A stretch of DNA of 64,000 nt from Hyphomicrobium sp. ghe19 (GCF_902712875.1 NZ_LR743509.1:682001-746000); one strand, 5' to 3'. Positions 54,792-63,257 are shown, numbered from the stretch's first letter. A program made the numbers and translations. The notes: generated from the sequence alone by a model not told the origin.

Positions 54792-55338
54792 GTTGTTTCC
54801 TCCTAGCCTGTCTTTTCCCCCGCTGCCTTTGCGGTTCGCGGGTCGCTTCTTCGCCGGTTTCATCGCTGGGCAAAGCCGCTCTGCTTCTCGCGAGCGTGTG
54901 CTCATGAGATTTCAACGAACGAAGGTGCAGTGCTAACGGCGTGTGTCCGGTCTTGGTCTTCAGTTGCCGCGCAGGCCGCGTGACAACTCGCTGATGTTCA
55001 GCGTGCATACGTTAGCGTTCAAATTTTTCCGCAAACATGGGAGGAGTTCCTAGCGCGCAGCGGAAGATGTCCTCTTCACACTGATTTGATGTTATTACGT
55101 ACATTCATCGAGTTTTTAGCGACGGAAATAGACGCGACAGCGAATTCACGACGGCTGCAGGCAAAAAAATTGCGCCGAGCGGAAGACGGGAGGGAGACCG
55201 CTCAGCGCAAATTTCAACGTGACGCTGCTATATGTTCGCGAACGTTGACGTGGCGCCATGGGTATTTCTCCCGATTTCGCGTCCTGAAAATCCCGGGAGC
55301 CGAATTCAAGATCAACCGATTGTATGCCTGCGCCCAGG
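54792..55338 (-). promoter_or_regulatory. Upstream region of cassette B with palindromic motif
   Basis: About 545 bases between the hydrolase stop and the cassette B XoxF start, with no credible gene. GGGAGGAGTTCCT (55039-55051) lies 248-260 bases upstream of the start codon, nearly identical in sequence and distance to the cassette A site. Long AT-rich patches near 55085-55130 could contain promoter elements. Confidence 0.5.
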
Positions 55339-56472
55339 TCAAGACTTGAGGGCCAACTCAGCGAGTTCGTCAGCGAGGGAGTCTACTCCCTCTACGCCGT
55401 CGCTGTTGGCGAGCAACGACACCGATACCCAATGGGCGGGCGAAGGCCGCACAATCAAATTATAAGAGGTGTAGCCAGAAACCGTTCCGCTATGAAAAAA
55501 GCGATCTGTTCCGTCCTTGTGGGATATGAACCAGCCCATTCCATAATACGTCCACACGTCGACCCGCGCGCAGTCGGATAGCATCAGATCGCGCATTTGT
55601 GGTGATAGCGCTTGACCTTCCATAAGAGCCTTGTTCCATTTGAAAATATCGATGACCGATGATGCGACGTCGCCACTTCCCTTCAGCCAATCAGGTTGCG
55701 AGAAGCGGGGTCGGCGACGGTAATGGGGATTGGCCAACCGGTTTGCCTCCCAGCTATCACCTCCGAATCCCGTGTCGCTGAGACCAAGGGGCGTGAATAG
55801 CTCCTCCCTCAGAATCCGATGATAGTCGCGCGACGATCCGCCGACTTCCACATTCTCCATAATCTCGGACAGCAAAAAGTAGCTCGTGTTGGAATATTCG
55901 AACGATCCGGGATAGCCGCTCGGACGGTACTCTTTCATTCCACCGAGCAATTGCTTCGCTGGTACGGCGCCCCAGGGATCGAGTTCGTGGGGCGGACGGC
56001 GCGTAAAATTGGGGAGGTTGGATGTCATCGAAAGCAAGTGCGCGACCGTAATCGGAGGGCCGCCTTCGAGCGTCCAATCGTTGGCGATATCGAGTAGGCT
56101 GGAGACTGGAGTCGTAGTCTTCAGTAGGGTGCTACCGTGTCGAAGGGTTGCGCCTTTCTCTATGAGCCGCAGAATCGCCGCAGCGGCGAACTGCTTTGTT
56201 ATGGAGCCGACCATATAGATCGTTCCTGCCGTTGCTGGTCGATTCTCACTCGCCTGCCCGAAACCGTCCGCGTAGAGGAGCTTGCCGTCGCGGCCAATCG
56301 CGACGCTGATCGCGGGAATTCCGGGAGGCGTTCCTTCGGCGCCGGTGGCCATGAACTTATCGGTCAGACGTTTAACCGAGGAAGCCAAAGAGCCGGAAGA
56401 ACTCTCTGCCGACGCTTGCCCGACGGACAAGATGATGACGGCGAACGCATTGACCCAAGAGCGAACGGCCAT
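55339..56472 (-). CDS. Class C beta-lactamase-like serine hydrolase
   Basis: About 377 residues: signal peptide (ends ASA-E), then a serine beta-lactamase/transpeptidase-like fold with the nucleophile motif S-I-T-K (residues 90-93), the Y-S-N motif (EYSNTSYFL) and an HSG motif near the C-terminus (FFHSGTVSG). The family includes esterases, D-aminopeptidases and beta-lactamase-related proteins, so the substrate is unknown. The start at 56472 has AGAGGA very close to it. It is divergent from the SoxYZ-like gene and shares an exact GGGAA-N3-TTCCC site with it. Confidence 0.85.
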   Translation of the reverse strand: MAVRSWVNAFAVIILSVGQASAESSSGSLASSVKRLTDKFMATGAEGTPPGIPAISVAIGRDGKLLYADGFGQASENRPATAGTIYMVGSITKQFAAAAILRLIEKGATLRHGSTLLKTTTPVSSLLDIANDWTLEGGPPITVAHLLSMTSNLPNFTRRPPHELDPWGAVPAKQLLGGMKEYRPSGYPGSFEYSNTSYFLLSEIMENVEVGGSSRDYHRILREELFTPLGLSDTGFGGDSWEANRLANPHYRRRPRFSQPDWLKGSGDVASSVIDIFKWNKALMEGQALSPQMRDLMLSDCARVDVWTYYGMGWFISHKDGTDRFFHSGTVSGYTSYNLIVRPSPAHWVSVSLLANSDGVEGVDSLADELAELALKS

Positions 56473-56524
56473 TCCTCTGTCTACCTCGCACCGCGTGACC
56501 TGCCGGAATGCTCCCGGCACGATC

Positions 56525-56537
56525 GGGAATATTTCCC
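56525..56537. promoter_or_regulatory. Exact GGGAA-TAT-TTCCC palindrome
   Basis: GGGAATATTTCCC lies between the divergent hydrolase (53 bases upstream of its start) and SoxYZ-like genes (114 bases upstream). It is preceded by GATC, giving GATCGGGAA, the same extended half-site found in reverse at 61748-61764. Confidence 0.6.
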
Positions 56538-56650
56538 TAGAGAAACTTCAAATGCAATGGCTGCCCGTGGCGTATCCTGGGCGCCGTTAGATCTCAGTTG
56601 CTCGTCTGTTGCCGTTTTCTCATCCACTGATCGGTAAAAGAGAGGAAACC

Positions 56651-57478
56651 ATGAAAATAAGCGTGAGCAAATTGCCGTTCGCTTTGGCGTCGGCCTCCGT
56701 TGGCTTCCTGGCTTGCGCGTTTTCGACCTGGGCGGGCGATGATCCTTGGCCTGAAATTCAAAAGGCTGTCTTTGCCGATCGGCCAGTGCAAGAGGATCCG
56801 GCAAGCGTCCAGATCTTCGCGCCAAATCAAGCCGACGATGCTGCGGTCGTCCCTGTTTCCATAAAAATTCCGTCGACTGTTGCGCCGTCCGTGAGATCGT
56901 TGACGTTGATCATCGATCGTAATCCGGTCCCGGTCGCCGCAACATTCGCGTTCGGCGATGGCTTCCGGAAAGGCCCGGACGTCGGTGAAAGAACGATTGC
57001 AACCCGAGTCAGGGTCGACGCTTTCAGTCGGGTTCGCGCCATCCTCGAAACGACTGATGGCACACTCCATATGGCGTCGAAATTCGTCATAGGAACGGGT
57101 GGATGTTCGGCGCCAGCTTCAAAAGATCCGGAGGAAGCGATCGCTCAAATGGGAAAGACGCAGCTCATTGTCTCGCACGACGAAGTAAGCGGTAACGCCT
57201 GGCGTGAAGCTCGCGTGATGATCAGACACCCGAACTTCACCGGCATGCAGATGAACAAAACGACCGGCGACTACACGCCCGCTCGTTTCATCAACTCTAT
57301 ACGAATAAAACAGGGCGATACGGTTCTGTGGTCGATGGAAGGCGGCATCTCGATTTCGGAAGACCCGAACATCCGCTTTACATTCGCGACGGAAAGTCCC
57401 GCCGACCTCGAGTTCACGGCGACTGATACGGCCGGAACGAAGTTCAAGGCGACCGGTTCGGTATCTCCGCCTTCATGA
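56651..57478 (+). CDS. Quinoprotein dehydrogenase-associated SoxYZ-like carrier
   Basis: About 275 residues: signal peptide (ends TWA-G), a SoxY-like half with GGCSAP carrying Cys152, and a SoxZ-like half (about 165-275, starting QLIVSHDEVSGNAWREARVMI). This SoxY-SoxZ fusion matches the family found next to PQQ dehydrogenases (TIGR04557-like) rather than to sulfur oxidation genes; no other sox gene is present. Its Cys could carry a covalently bound intermediate. AGAGGAAACC precedes the ATG. Its 3' end overlaps the convergent VWA gene by 35 bases. Confidence 0.88.
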   Translation: MKISVSKLPFALASASVGFLACAFSTWAGDDPWPEIQKAVFADRPVQEDPASVQIFAPNQADDAAVVPVSIKIPSTVAPSVRSLTLIIDRNPVPVAATFAFGDGFRKGPDVGERTIATRVRVDAFSRVRAILETTDGTLHMASKFVIGTGGCSAPASKDPEEAIAQMGKTQLIVSHDEVSGNAWREARVMIRHPNFTGMQMNKTTGDYTPARFINSIRIKQGDTVLWSMEGGISISEDPNIRFTFATESPADLEFTATDTAGTKFKATGSVSPPS

Positions 57479-58220
57479 ACGGCGCACCGTTTGGGGCGAC
57501 TTCCGCAGTCAGCGGGCATGTCAGGGTTTTGAGGAGAGCGTCGACGAGTTCATCTTCGGTCTCGACCGAAAGATAGAGACCGCCGGTTTGCTCGGCCAGG
57601 CATCGAGCGCCAAAGACGGCGCCGAGCCCAGCGGCATCACGATGACGGTAGCCGATGACGTGAATGGTGAGATCCGCAGCTTCGGCCTTCAGGGCGTTGG
57701 CCATAGCACACGGATCGCCGCCGCACGTCTCCTCTCCGTCAGTCAGGAGCACGATGACCGAAGGGTTGTGCCGGTAGTCTAGAATATCGGCGGCATTTCG
57801 GACCGATTGCGTAAGTGGCGTTCGGCCCGCAGGCTGAACCTTGTCGACCTCGGCCATGATCGCCTGGCCGGCATCAGGGTGCGGACGAACTTTCAGGTCG
57901 ATGCTGTCGCAGCGGTTATAGGCACCCTCTCCGTAGATGATCAGTCCCATGCGGCGTGACGCTGGAATCTGCGGAACAACGCGATGGAGAGCCCTCTTCA
58001 CTCGCTCTATGTTGGGTTCTTTCGCCGTCAAATCGGTCGTGCCCATCGAGCCCGACGCGTCGAAGACAAACATCAGGTCTTTCGTGCATTCGGCTCTCCG
58101 ATCACGTTCCTGCGCCTGCAGATGCCAGCCGGCACACATCGGCAAGATGAACCCTAATAGTAAGGCTCCGGCAAATTTCCGAGCATCGCAGCTCTTCGTC
58201 TTGTGGCGTACTGGAAGCAT
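57444..58220 (-). CDS. Exported VWA-domain protein
   Basis: About 258 residues: signal peptide (about 1-35), then a von Willebrand A domain with an intact MIDAS (FDASGSMGTT) and LLTDGEETCGGD. Several cysteines (ECTKD, NRCDS, TCGGDPC, GARCLAE, LTCPL) suggest disulfides. It is soluble and periplasmic, unlike MxaC and MxaL, which are membrane-anchored. The start is uncertain: 58220 avoids the WD40 gene, 58256 would overlap it by 28 bases. It converges on and overlaps the SoxYZ-like gene. Confidence 0.8.
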   Translation of the reverse strand: MLPVRHKTKSCDARKFAGALLLGFILPMCAGWHLQAQERDRRAECTKDLMFVFDASGSMGTTDLTAKEPNIERVKRALHRVVPQIPASRRMGLIIYGEGAYNRCDSIDLKVRPHPDAGQAIMAEVDKVQPAGRTPLTQSVRNAADILDYRHNPSVIVLLTDGEETCGGDPCAMANALKAEAADLTIHVIGYRHRDAAGLGAVFGARCLAEQTGGLYLSVETEDELVDALLKTLTCPLTAEVAPNGAPFMKAEIPNRSP

Positions 58221-58228
58221 GGGCCCGG

Positions 58229-59335
58229 CTATTTCGCCAAGCCGGAAACGTCCCATACGCGGGCATTGCCGTCGTAGGAGGCGGTAACCACCTCGCGCCC
58301 GTCAGGCGAAAACTCTGCATCTTCGACTTCCATCAGATGGCCCGCCAATGTTGCAAGCAGAGCGCCGGATTTGGCATCCCAGATACGTGCAGTCTTATCG
58401 TGGGACGCAGTAACGAGCCGGCTATTGTCGGCGTTGAGGGCAAGCCGCATCACATAGCGATCGTGGCCGGTGAATGTCGCGACTACGGTCCCTGACTCGG
58501 CATCCCACAACTTCGCCGTTTTGTCGGTTGAGGCCGTGTAGATCTTCGTCCCCGTACGATCGAAGATGACCCGTAGGATGCCACGCTGATGACCTTCGAG
58601 CTTTCGAATGAGAGTGCCTGTGCCCGCGTCCCAAATCCGCGCGAACTTGTCACTCGATGACGTCGCGACCCACTTGCCGTCCGGGCTGAACGTCGCGCTC
58701 GTTACCATGCCCCCGTGATCTCCGAGGGTGAAAAGCAGGGCGCCCGTCTTCGTATCCCAGATCTTTGCCGTACGATCGTTGGATGCCGTGACAACACGAG
58801 TGCCATCGAAGTTGAATTCGACATCGGCGATGTTGCCCTCATGCCCCGCGAGCTTCAAAAGCTCCTTGCCACTTGCGGCATCCCAGATGCGCGCCGTTGT
58901 ATCGAGTGATCCGGTCGCTATTTTCGTTCCGTCGCGACTGAAGGCGACGGTCTCCGTCATCGCGGTATGGCCGACGAGTTCGCCGAGTGGCGCGCCGGTT
59001 TGCCCGTTCCAAAGACGGCCGCCGCCATCACGCGCAACTGTCACGATGATTTTGCCGTCGGAACTGAAAGCCGCGTTGCGGACGCCTTCCGCATGCCCCT
59101 TCAAAGTCGCGATCTCGGCGCCGCTCTTCGCGTCCCAGAGCTTGGCGGTCTTGTCACTCGACGCCGTTAGGATGCGCCGTCCATCGGGGCTGAATTGGGC
59201 AATCCAAAGATCGCTTGTGTGTCCTCTCAGGACAAGTCGCGGCTCCGTCAGCAGGACGCCGTCGGCACGCAAATTGGCTGGTGTCGCCAGGCAAAAACCA
59301 ATGACGACAAGTGTCAGCCTTCTTGCGAATGACAT
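58229..59335 (-). CDS. Exported WD40-repeat beta-propeller protein
   Basis: 368 residues: signal peptide (about 1-24), then eight WD40 repeats with the regular pattern F-S-x-D-G, T-A-S-x-D-x-T-A-K-L-W-D and L-x-G-H. The high repeat regularity (ASSDKTAKLWDAKSG, GSLDTTARIWDAASG, ASNDRTAKIWDTKTG) points to a protein-interaction scaffold. WD40 proteins exported to the periplasm are uncommon. A GGGAATAGTTCCC site lies 64 bases upstream of its start. The VWA gene follows after nine bases, so the two form an operon. Confidence 0.85.
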   Translation of the reverse strand: MSFARRLTLVVIGFCLATPANLRADGVLLTEPRLVLRGHTSDLWIAQFSPDGRRILTASSDKTAKLWDAKSGAEIATLKGHAEGVRNAAFSSDGKIIVTVARDGGGRLWNGQTGAPLGELVGHTAMTETVAFSRDGTKIATGSLDTTARIWDAASGKELLKLAGHEGNIADVEFNFDGTRVVTASNDRTAKIWDTKTGALLFTLGDHGGMVTSATFSPDGKWVATSSSDKFARIWDAGTGTLIRKLEGHQRGILRVIFDRTGTKIYTASTDKTAKLWDAESGTVVATFTGHDRYVMRLALNADNSRLVTASHDKTARIWDAKSGALLATLAGHLMEVEDAEFSPDGREVVTASYDGNARVWDVSGLAK

Positions 59336-59398
59336 TCCAGCCCCACTCGTCGATGTTGCGGCGCCGGAGAATGCTAACGAACAATAGGCAACGACAAT

Positions 59399-59411
59399 GG
59401 GAATAGTTCCC
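59399..59411. promoter_or_regulatory. Exact GGGAA-TAG-TTCCC palindrome
   Basis: GGGAATAGTTCCC, extended as GGGAATAGTTCCCG, lies between the divergent WD40 gene (64 bases upstream) and the DUF3617 gene (130 bases upstream). Confidence 0.6.
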
Positions 59412-59540
59412 GAACTTTATTTCCTCTTCATCCAAGTGTTGCGCACACTGACATTGCGGCCTTAGAGATTCCGCAGAATGCGAGATCACAAACTTTCACG
59501 CCAAACTATAAGAAGCCGTATCGCCTTTGGGAGGGACACC

Positions 59541-60059
59541 ATGCGTTCGACAGCTCTGCTTTTTGCGCCTTTTGCAATTATCGTGTTTTCAGTTTTGCCT
59601 GCTCTGAGCGACGACACGGCGCCGACACTGCCGGAACGAAAAGCAGGCCTCTGGGAACTCAAAACCGTAATGGACGAGGGCAACGGGCCACGCGACCAGA
59701 CCATGAAGCTCTGCATTGATGCGCAAATGGAAAAGACCACCGTTTCCACGAGCGTTGTCGAACATAAGGCAAACTGCACGACGTACGATGTCAAGTCTGC
59801 GGGCGGGAGCACGATCGTCGATTCCGACTGCCTGTATAATGGCCGCAAGGTCATGAGCACCACGAATATGTCTGGCGATTTCAAGTCTGCGTTCGAGATC
59901 AAGATTCAGAGCACGACGACCGAGCCCGAGCAGAAGGCACAGAGTGTCGTCATCAAGCGGACGATCACGCAGCTTGGAAAGTACGTCAGTGATTCCTGTG
60001 GCGGCCTTAAGCCCGGCGAAGCCGAGGCTCCGGACGGAACGCGCGTACTGGTGCAGTAA
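59541..60059 (+). CDS. DUF3617 family exported protein (second copy)
   Basis: About 172 residues: signal peptide (ends ALS-D), then the DUF3617 pattern ERKAGLWELKTVMDEG with cysteines in KLCIDAQ, ANCTTYD, SDCLYNG and SDSCGG. It resembles the 142-residue protein at 34171-34599 in family only. GGGAGGGACACC precedes the ATG at 59541. The FGE-like gene follows after 19 bases, so the two are probably co-transcribed. Function unknown. Confidence 0.8.
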   Translation: MRSTALLFAPFAIIVFSVLPALSDDTAPTLPERKAGLWELKTVMDEGNGPRDQTMKLCIDAQMEKTTVSTSVVEHKANCTTYDVKSAGGSTIVDSDCLYNGRKVMSTTNMSGDFKSAFEIKIQSTTTEPEQKAQSVVIKRTITQLGKYVSDSCGGLKPGEAEAPDGTRVLVQ

Positions 60060-60078
60060 TTCGAGAGATATCGAAAAC

Positions 60079-61023
60079 ATGCGTCGTCTCGTCGGCATTG
60101 CTTGGCCGCGCTCACGTGCGGTCGCCTTTCTCGCAGTGGCATGCGCCCTGGCTGCGCCCGAACCGTCACTCGCGCTCGATGGAGCCGGTTCGGTACAATC
60201 AATCAACGATTGCCCAGCCGAGCACTGCCCGGACATGGTGGTCATCCCGGCCTCGCCTCCGGGACTGGAGATCGGATCTCCAGAGGGCGAGCCCGAACGC
60301 TTGCCTTCGGAGAAACTACATCCCGTTTCGATCCGGTCGTTCGCGATGAGCAAATATGAGGTGAGAACGGCCGAATATATGGCGTGCGTCACCGCCAACG
60401 CCTGTCGACCGCCAGAATGGTTGGAGCCAGGCAGCGAACACAACATCGAGACTGGTCGCGGCGTCACCTACAAAAGCATGGCCGATTACATCAAAGGCGA
60501 CAACCAGCCGATCGTCGGCGTCAGCTGGGACGATGCTAATACGTATGCGGATTGGCTTTCAAAAAAAACCGGCCATCACTACCGCCTGCCGTCGGAAGCC
60601 GAGTGGGAATACGCCGCGCGCGCGGGTGGAAAGACCCCATACTGGTGGGGCAATGATCCCAAGAACAATGGAGAGGTGATGGCATGTTGCCGCGGATGCG
60701 GAAGCGATCGCGATGGCGTCGGCGCCTTTCCCGTCGATAGTTTCAAGCCGAATGCCTTCGGCATCTTCAACGTCCACGGCAACGTCTGGGAGTGGGTCGC
60801 CGATTATTATTGCGACGACTACGAAACCAGCCCAAAAGACGGCTCCGCCCGCCAATCAAAAAGCTGCGGCAAGCCGGATGCGATCGAAGGGCTACGAGTT
60901 TTCCGTGGCGGATCCTGCTTCTACGAACCACGGCAGATGCGAGCCGCGATGCGACTAAGGAATTGGCCCGCTTTTCGAAATCAGACGCTTGGCTTCCGGA
61001 TCGCTAGGGATCTATCGCCATAG
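60079..61023 (+). CDS. Formylglycine-generating-enzyme-like (SUMF1 domain) protein
   Basis: About 314 residues: signal peptide (ends SLA-L), then a SUMF1/FGE fold with MVVIPASPPGLEIGS, MSKYEVRTAEYMAC, PIVGVSWDDANTYADWLSKK, YRLPSEAEWEYAARAG, NVHGNVWEWVADYY and a C-terminal RGGSCFYEP and GFRIAR. It has a Cys where most homologues have Trp in GGSW (about residue 280) but not the paired cysteines of true formylglycine-generating enzymes, so catalytic activity is doubtful. Similar proteins act as binding or modification modules. It converges on the system 3 response regulator. Confidence 0.85.
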   Translation: MRRLVGIAWPRSRAVAFLAVACALAAPEPSLALDGAGSVQSINDCPAEHCPDMVVIPASPPGLEIGSPEGEPERLPSEKLHPVSIRSFAMSKYEVRTAEYMACVTANACRPPEWLEPGSEHNIETGRGVTYKSMADYIKGDNQPIVGVSWDDANTYADWLSKKTGHHYRLPSEAEWEYAARAGGKTPYWWGNDPKNNGEVMACCRGCGSDRDGVGAFPVDSFKPNAFGIFNVHGNVWEWVADYYCDDYETSPKDGSARQSKSCGKPDAIEGLRVFRGGSCFYEPRQMRAAMRLRNWPAFRNQTLGFRIARDLSP

Positions 61024-61050
61024 CAGCGTTTCTAAAGCGTGAACGGCTCT

Positions 61051-61668
61051 TCAAACGAGTTTCAGTTCGGCCGCGATGCGGACCATTTCTGAGGACGTCC
61101 GGGCGCTGAGTTTCGTGCGCAGCGTCGCGCAATCAGCAGCAACCGTCTTATAGGAAACCGAAATGTCGTTGGCGATCTCGGCCATGCTACGGCCTCTTGC
61201 CAACATTCTGAGAACCAGATGCTCCCGCTCGCTAAGGAGCGCTGTCGTTCCGCGCGCGGTGGCACGCAACAGCGCCATCTCCTGAATGAGTTCGTCGGAT
61301 AGCCAAGAGTCGCCTCGCGCCACCGCAAGAACGGCATCCCTCAGATCGAAGGGATCACCATTCTTACTGACATAGCTTTTAGCCCCACATTCGATTGCTT
61401 GAATGGCCAGCATCGGCGTGTCGCTCATGGAGAAAACAACAATCCGGACTTCAGGATCTTGAGTCACAAACTCTCGGGTCAATTCGAGGCCGGAGCCATC
61501 CGGAAGATTGATGTCAATGACGGTGACGTCGGGAGATTCTTCCTTCATCGCGATGCGCGCTGCAGAAGCCGTCCGTGCTTCTACCATCGTCACCCCATCG
61601 TCTTGGGAGAATAATGCCCGACAACCGGAGATAACAATAGGATGGTCTTCAACGACGAGAAGCTTCAC
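61051..61668 (-). CDS. NarL/LuxR-type response regulator (system 3)
   Basis: 205 residues: receiver domain with VEDHP, phospho-Asp in VTVIDINLPDGSG (about residue 52) and Lys in YVSKNGD; LuxR-type helix-turn-helix with recognition helix VSYKTVAADCA. It is divergent from its probable kinase (61781-63136), an arrangement different from systems 1 and 2. A GGGATTTTTTCCC site lies between the two genes. Confidence 0.92.
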   Translation of the reverse strand: MKLLVVEDHPIVISGCRALFSQDDGVTMVEARTASAARIAMKEESPDVTVIDINLPDGSGLELTREFVTQDPEVRIVVFSMSDTPMLAIQAIECGAKSYVSKNGDPFDLRDAVLAVARGDSWLSDELIQEMALLRATARGTTALLSEREHLVLRMLARGRSMAEIANDISVSYKTVAADCATLRTKLSARTSSEMVRIAAELKLV

Positions 61669-61747
61669 AGCGGTTCATGCTCACCTTGACTTGCTCTCTT
61701 TATTTCGTTCTAGCGAGCGATGAGCGATTATCAATGCCGATCTTTCC

Positions 61748-61760
61748 GGGATTTTTTCCC
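61748..61760. promoter_or_regulatory. GGGAT-TTT-TTCCC palindrome between regulator and kinase genes
   Basis: CGGGATTTTTTCCCGATC (61747-61764) is one mismatch from GGGAA-N3-TTCCC and lies 21 bases before the kinase start and 80 bases upstream of the regulator start, a position suited to autoregulation. Confidence 0.55.
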
Positions 61761-61780
61761 GATCAAGTAACGAGCGTCAC

Positions 61781-63136
61781 ATGTCCATTCAGTTGCGCCT
61801 CAATCTCGCTATCGGCCTTTTGTCGGGGCTCGGCCTCGCATGCATGATTGCTTTCATTCTCATCGACGCAAAACCTCGCATGGACGTCGAAAATGCGAGC
61901 ACGATGCTGCTGACCGAAACATTGATACATTCGTCTCTGCTCCCCCTCAAAGATTCGAACGACCCACGAGCGGCGTTGCTACGGCTTGTTGGAGAACTAA
62001 AGAACCTTCGTCACGCGTCGGTGTCTCTGGCCTCGCAAAAGGGTACTGGGGATGACAGCGATCATGATGATATCGAACAGACATGGCTATCTCGATGGAG
62101 GGACTTGCGTCTCGTCCCTTTGAAAATGCCAGTCGAAGTCCGCGGCGAGCTGATTGACACCATTGTCATCACGCCCAAGCCCAGCGATGAATTCGGCGAG
62201 CTTCTCGAAGCAATTTTTCAGATCTTCCAATGGGGCGTGATCATCTCCGCGGTGACGCTTGCATTGACGTATTTTATCATCAATCGCTCGCTCAGTCCGG
62301 TACGCGCTCTCCGCGATGCGATGCGCCGCATGGCTGCAGGAGAGTTTGATCTTCGCGTTCCTGAGAGGGGCCCCCCCGAGATCAAGAGTATATGCGGTAG
62401 CCTCAATGCACTGGCGGCTGCATTGCAGAAAGCGCGGCAGGACAACCAACGTCTCACCGGCAATATGATCCTCATACAGGATCAGGAGCGGCGCGACATC
62501 GCGCGCGAGCTTCACGATGAGCTCGGCCCTTACCTGTTTTCGATCCGGACGGACGGTACGCTCGTCGCCCGCGAGCTCGAAAAATCCGGGCCTGATATTG
62601 GCCGAGTCCGGGGTCTTAATGGACAGATCCTGAGCCACGTTGATTTGTTGCAGCAGACGAACCGCAGAGTTCTCGAAAGATTGACTCCACCGGGGCTCTC
62701 AGAGCTTGGTTTGAGTGGCGCTCTGCGCGCGATGGTCGAGATGTGGCGCAGAAACAATAGCGCGGTCAACATCGAGTTCTCTATCGACGGTTCAGTCGAT
62801 ACGCTCGACGAGACAACGAAATTGACGGTCTACCGAATCGTCCAGGAAGGCTTAACGAACGCCTTTCGTCATTCAGGTGGGTCGTTGATCGCGGTCAACG
62901 TTTCTTTGCAGCGTGACACCGCGCCCGGTGTGAACGGCAAGCCGATGCAAGACATGGTCAACGTTAGCGTGCGTGATAACGGCCGAGGTCGCAAAGATTC
63001 GTCGTCAGATGGATTCGGGCTCAAGGCCATGCGCGAACGCGTGAGCGCCCTCGCGGGTTCGCTATCGATCTCTTTGCCGTCTGGAGGGGGCACCGACCTG
63101 AGGGTTTCGCTGCCTGGAGCGTTCCGATCCGGATGA
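61781..63136 (+). CDS. NarX-type sensor histidine kinase (system 3)
   Basis: 451 residues: transmembrane helix (about 6-28), short periplasmic sensor (about 110 residues), second helix (about 148-168), HAMP domain (RALRDAMRRMAAGEFDLRV region), HisKA_3 domain with phospho-His in RELHDELGP (about residue 245) and HATPase_c with N-box EGLTNAFRHSGG, RDNGRG and GFGLKAMRERV. All catalytic motifs are present. It lies between the accessory genes of region 5 and an XoxF5-like gene, so it may control one or both. Confidence 0.9.
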   Translation: MSIQLRLNLAIGLLSGLGLACMIAFILIDAKPRMDVENASTMLLTETLIHSSLLPLKDSNDPRAALLRLVGELKNLRHASVSLASQKGTGDDSDHDDIEQTWLSRWRDLRLVPLKMPVEVRGELIDTIVITPKPSDEFGELLEAIFQIFQWGVIISAVTLALTYFIINRSLSPVRALRDAMRRMAAGEFDLRVPERGPPEIKSICGSLNALAAALQKARQDNQRLTGNMILIQDQERRDIARELHDELGPYLFSIRTDGTLVARELEKSGPDIGRVRGLNGQILSHVDLLQQTNRRVLERLTPPGLSELGLSGALRAMVEMWRRNNSAVNIEFSIDGSVDTLDETTKLTVYRIVQEGLTNAFRHSGGSLIAVNVSLQRDTAPGVNGKPMQDMVNVSVRDNGRGRKDSSSDGFGLKAMRERVSALAGSLSISLPSGGGTDLRVSLPGAFRSG

Positions 63137-63190
63137 CGAGCCCGGCATTTATTTTGTCAATCGCTGAGAACACATTTTGCCTTCAAAGGA

Positions 63191-63213
63191 CCGGCGCGTC
63201 AGATGCGCGCCGG
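63191..63213 (-). terminator. Hairpin after the XoxF5-like gene
   Basis: CCGGCGCG (63191-63198) pairs with CGCGCCGG (63206-63213) over a seven-base loop, 45 bases after the XoxF5-like stop. The following minus-strand bases (TCCTTTGAAGG) have only a short T-run. Confidence 0.6.
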
Positions 63214-63257
63214 CCAAGTTACTCGCAGACCCTTAGCTGTCTTTCTTGGAGGAAGCG

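Noticed and set aside
56651..57478. Part of a sulfur-oxidation (sox) operon
   Set aside because: No soxA, soxB, soxC, soxD or soxX gene is present; the fused SoxY-SoxZ form and its context fit the quinoprotein-associated family instead.
60079..61023. True formylglycine-generating enzyme activating a sulfatase
   Set aside because: No sulfatase gene is nearby and the paired active-site cysteines of genuine FGE are not visible.
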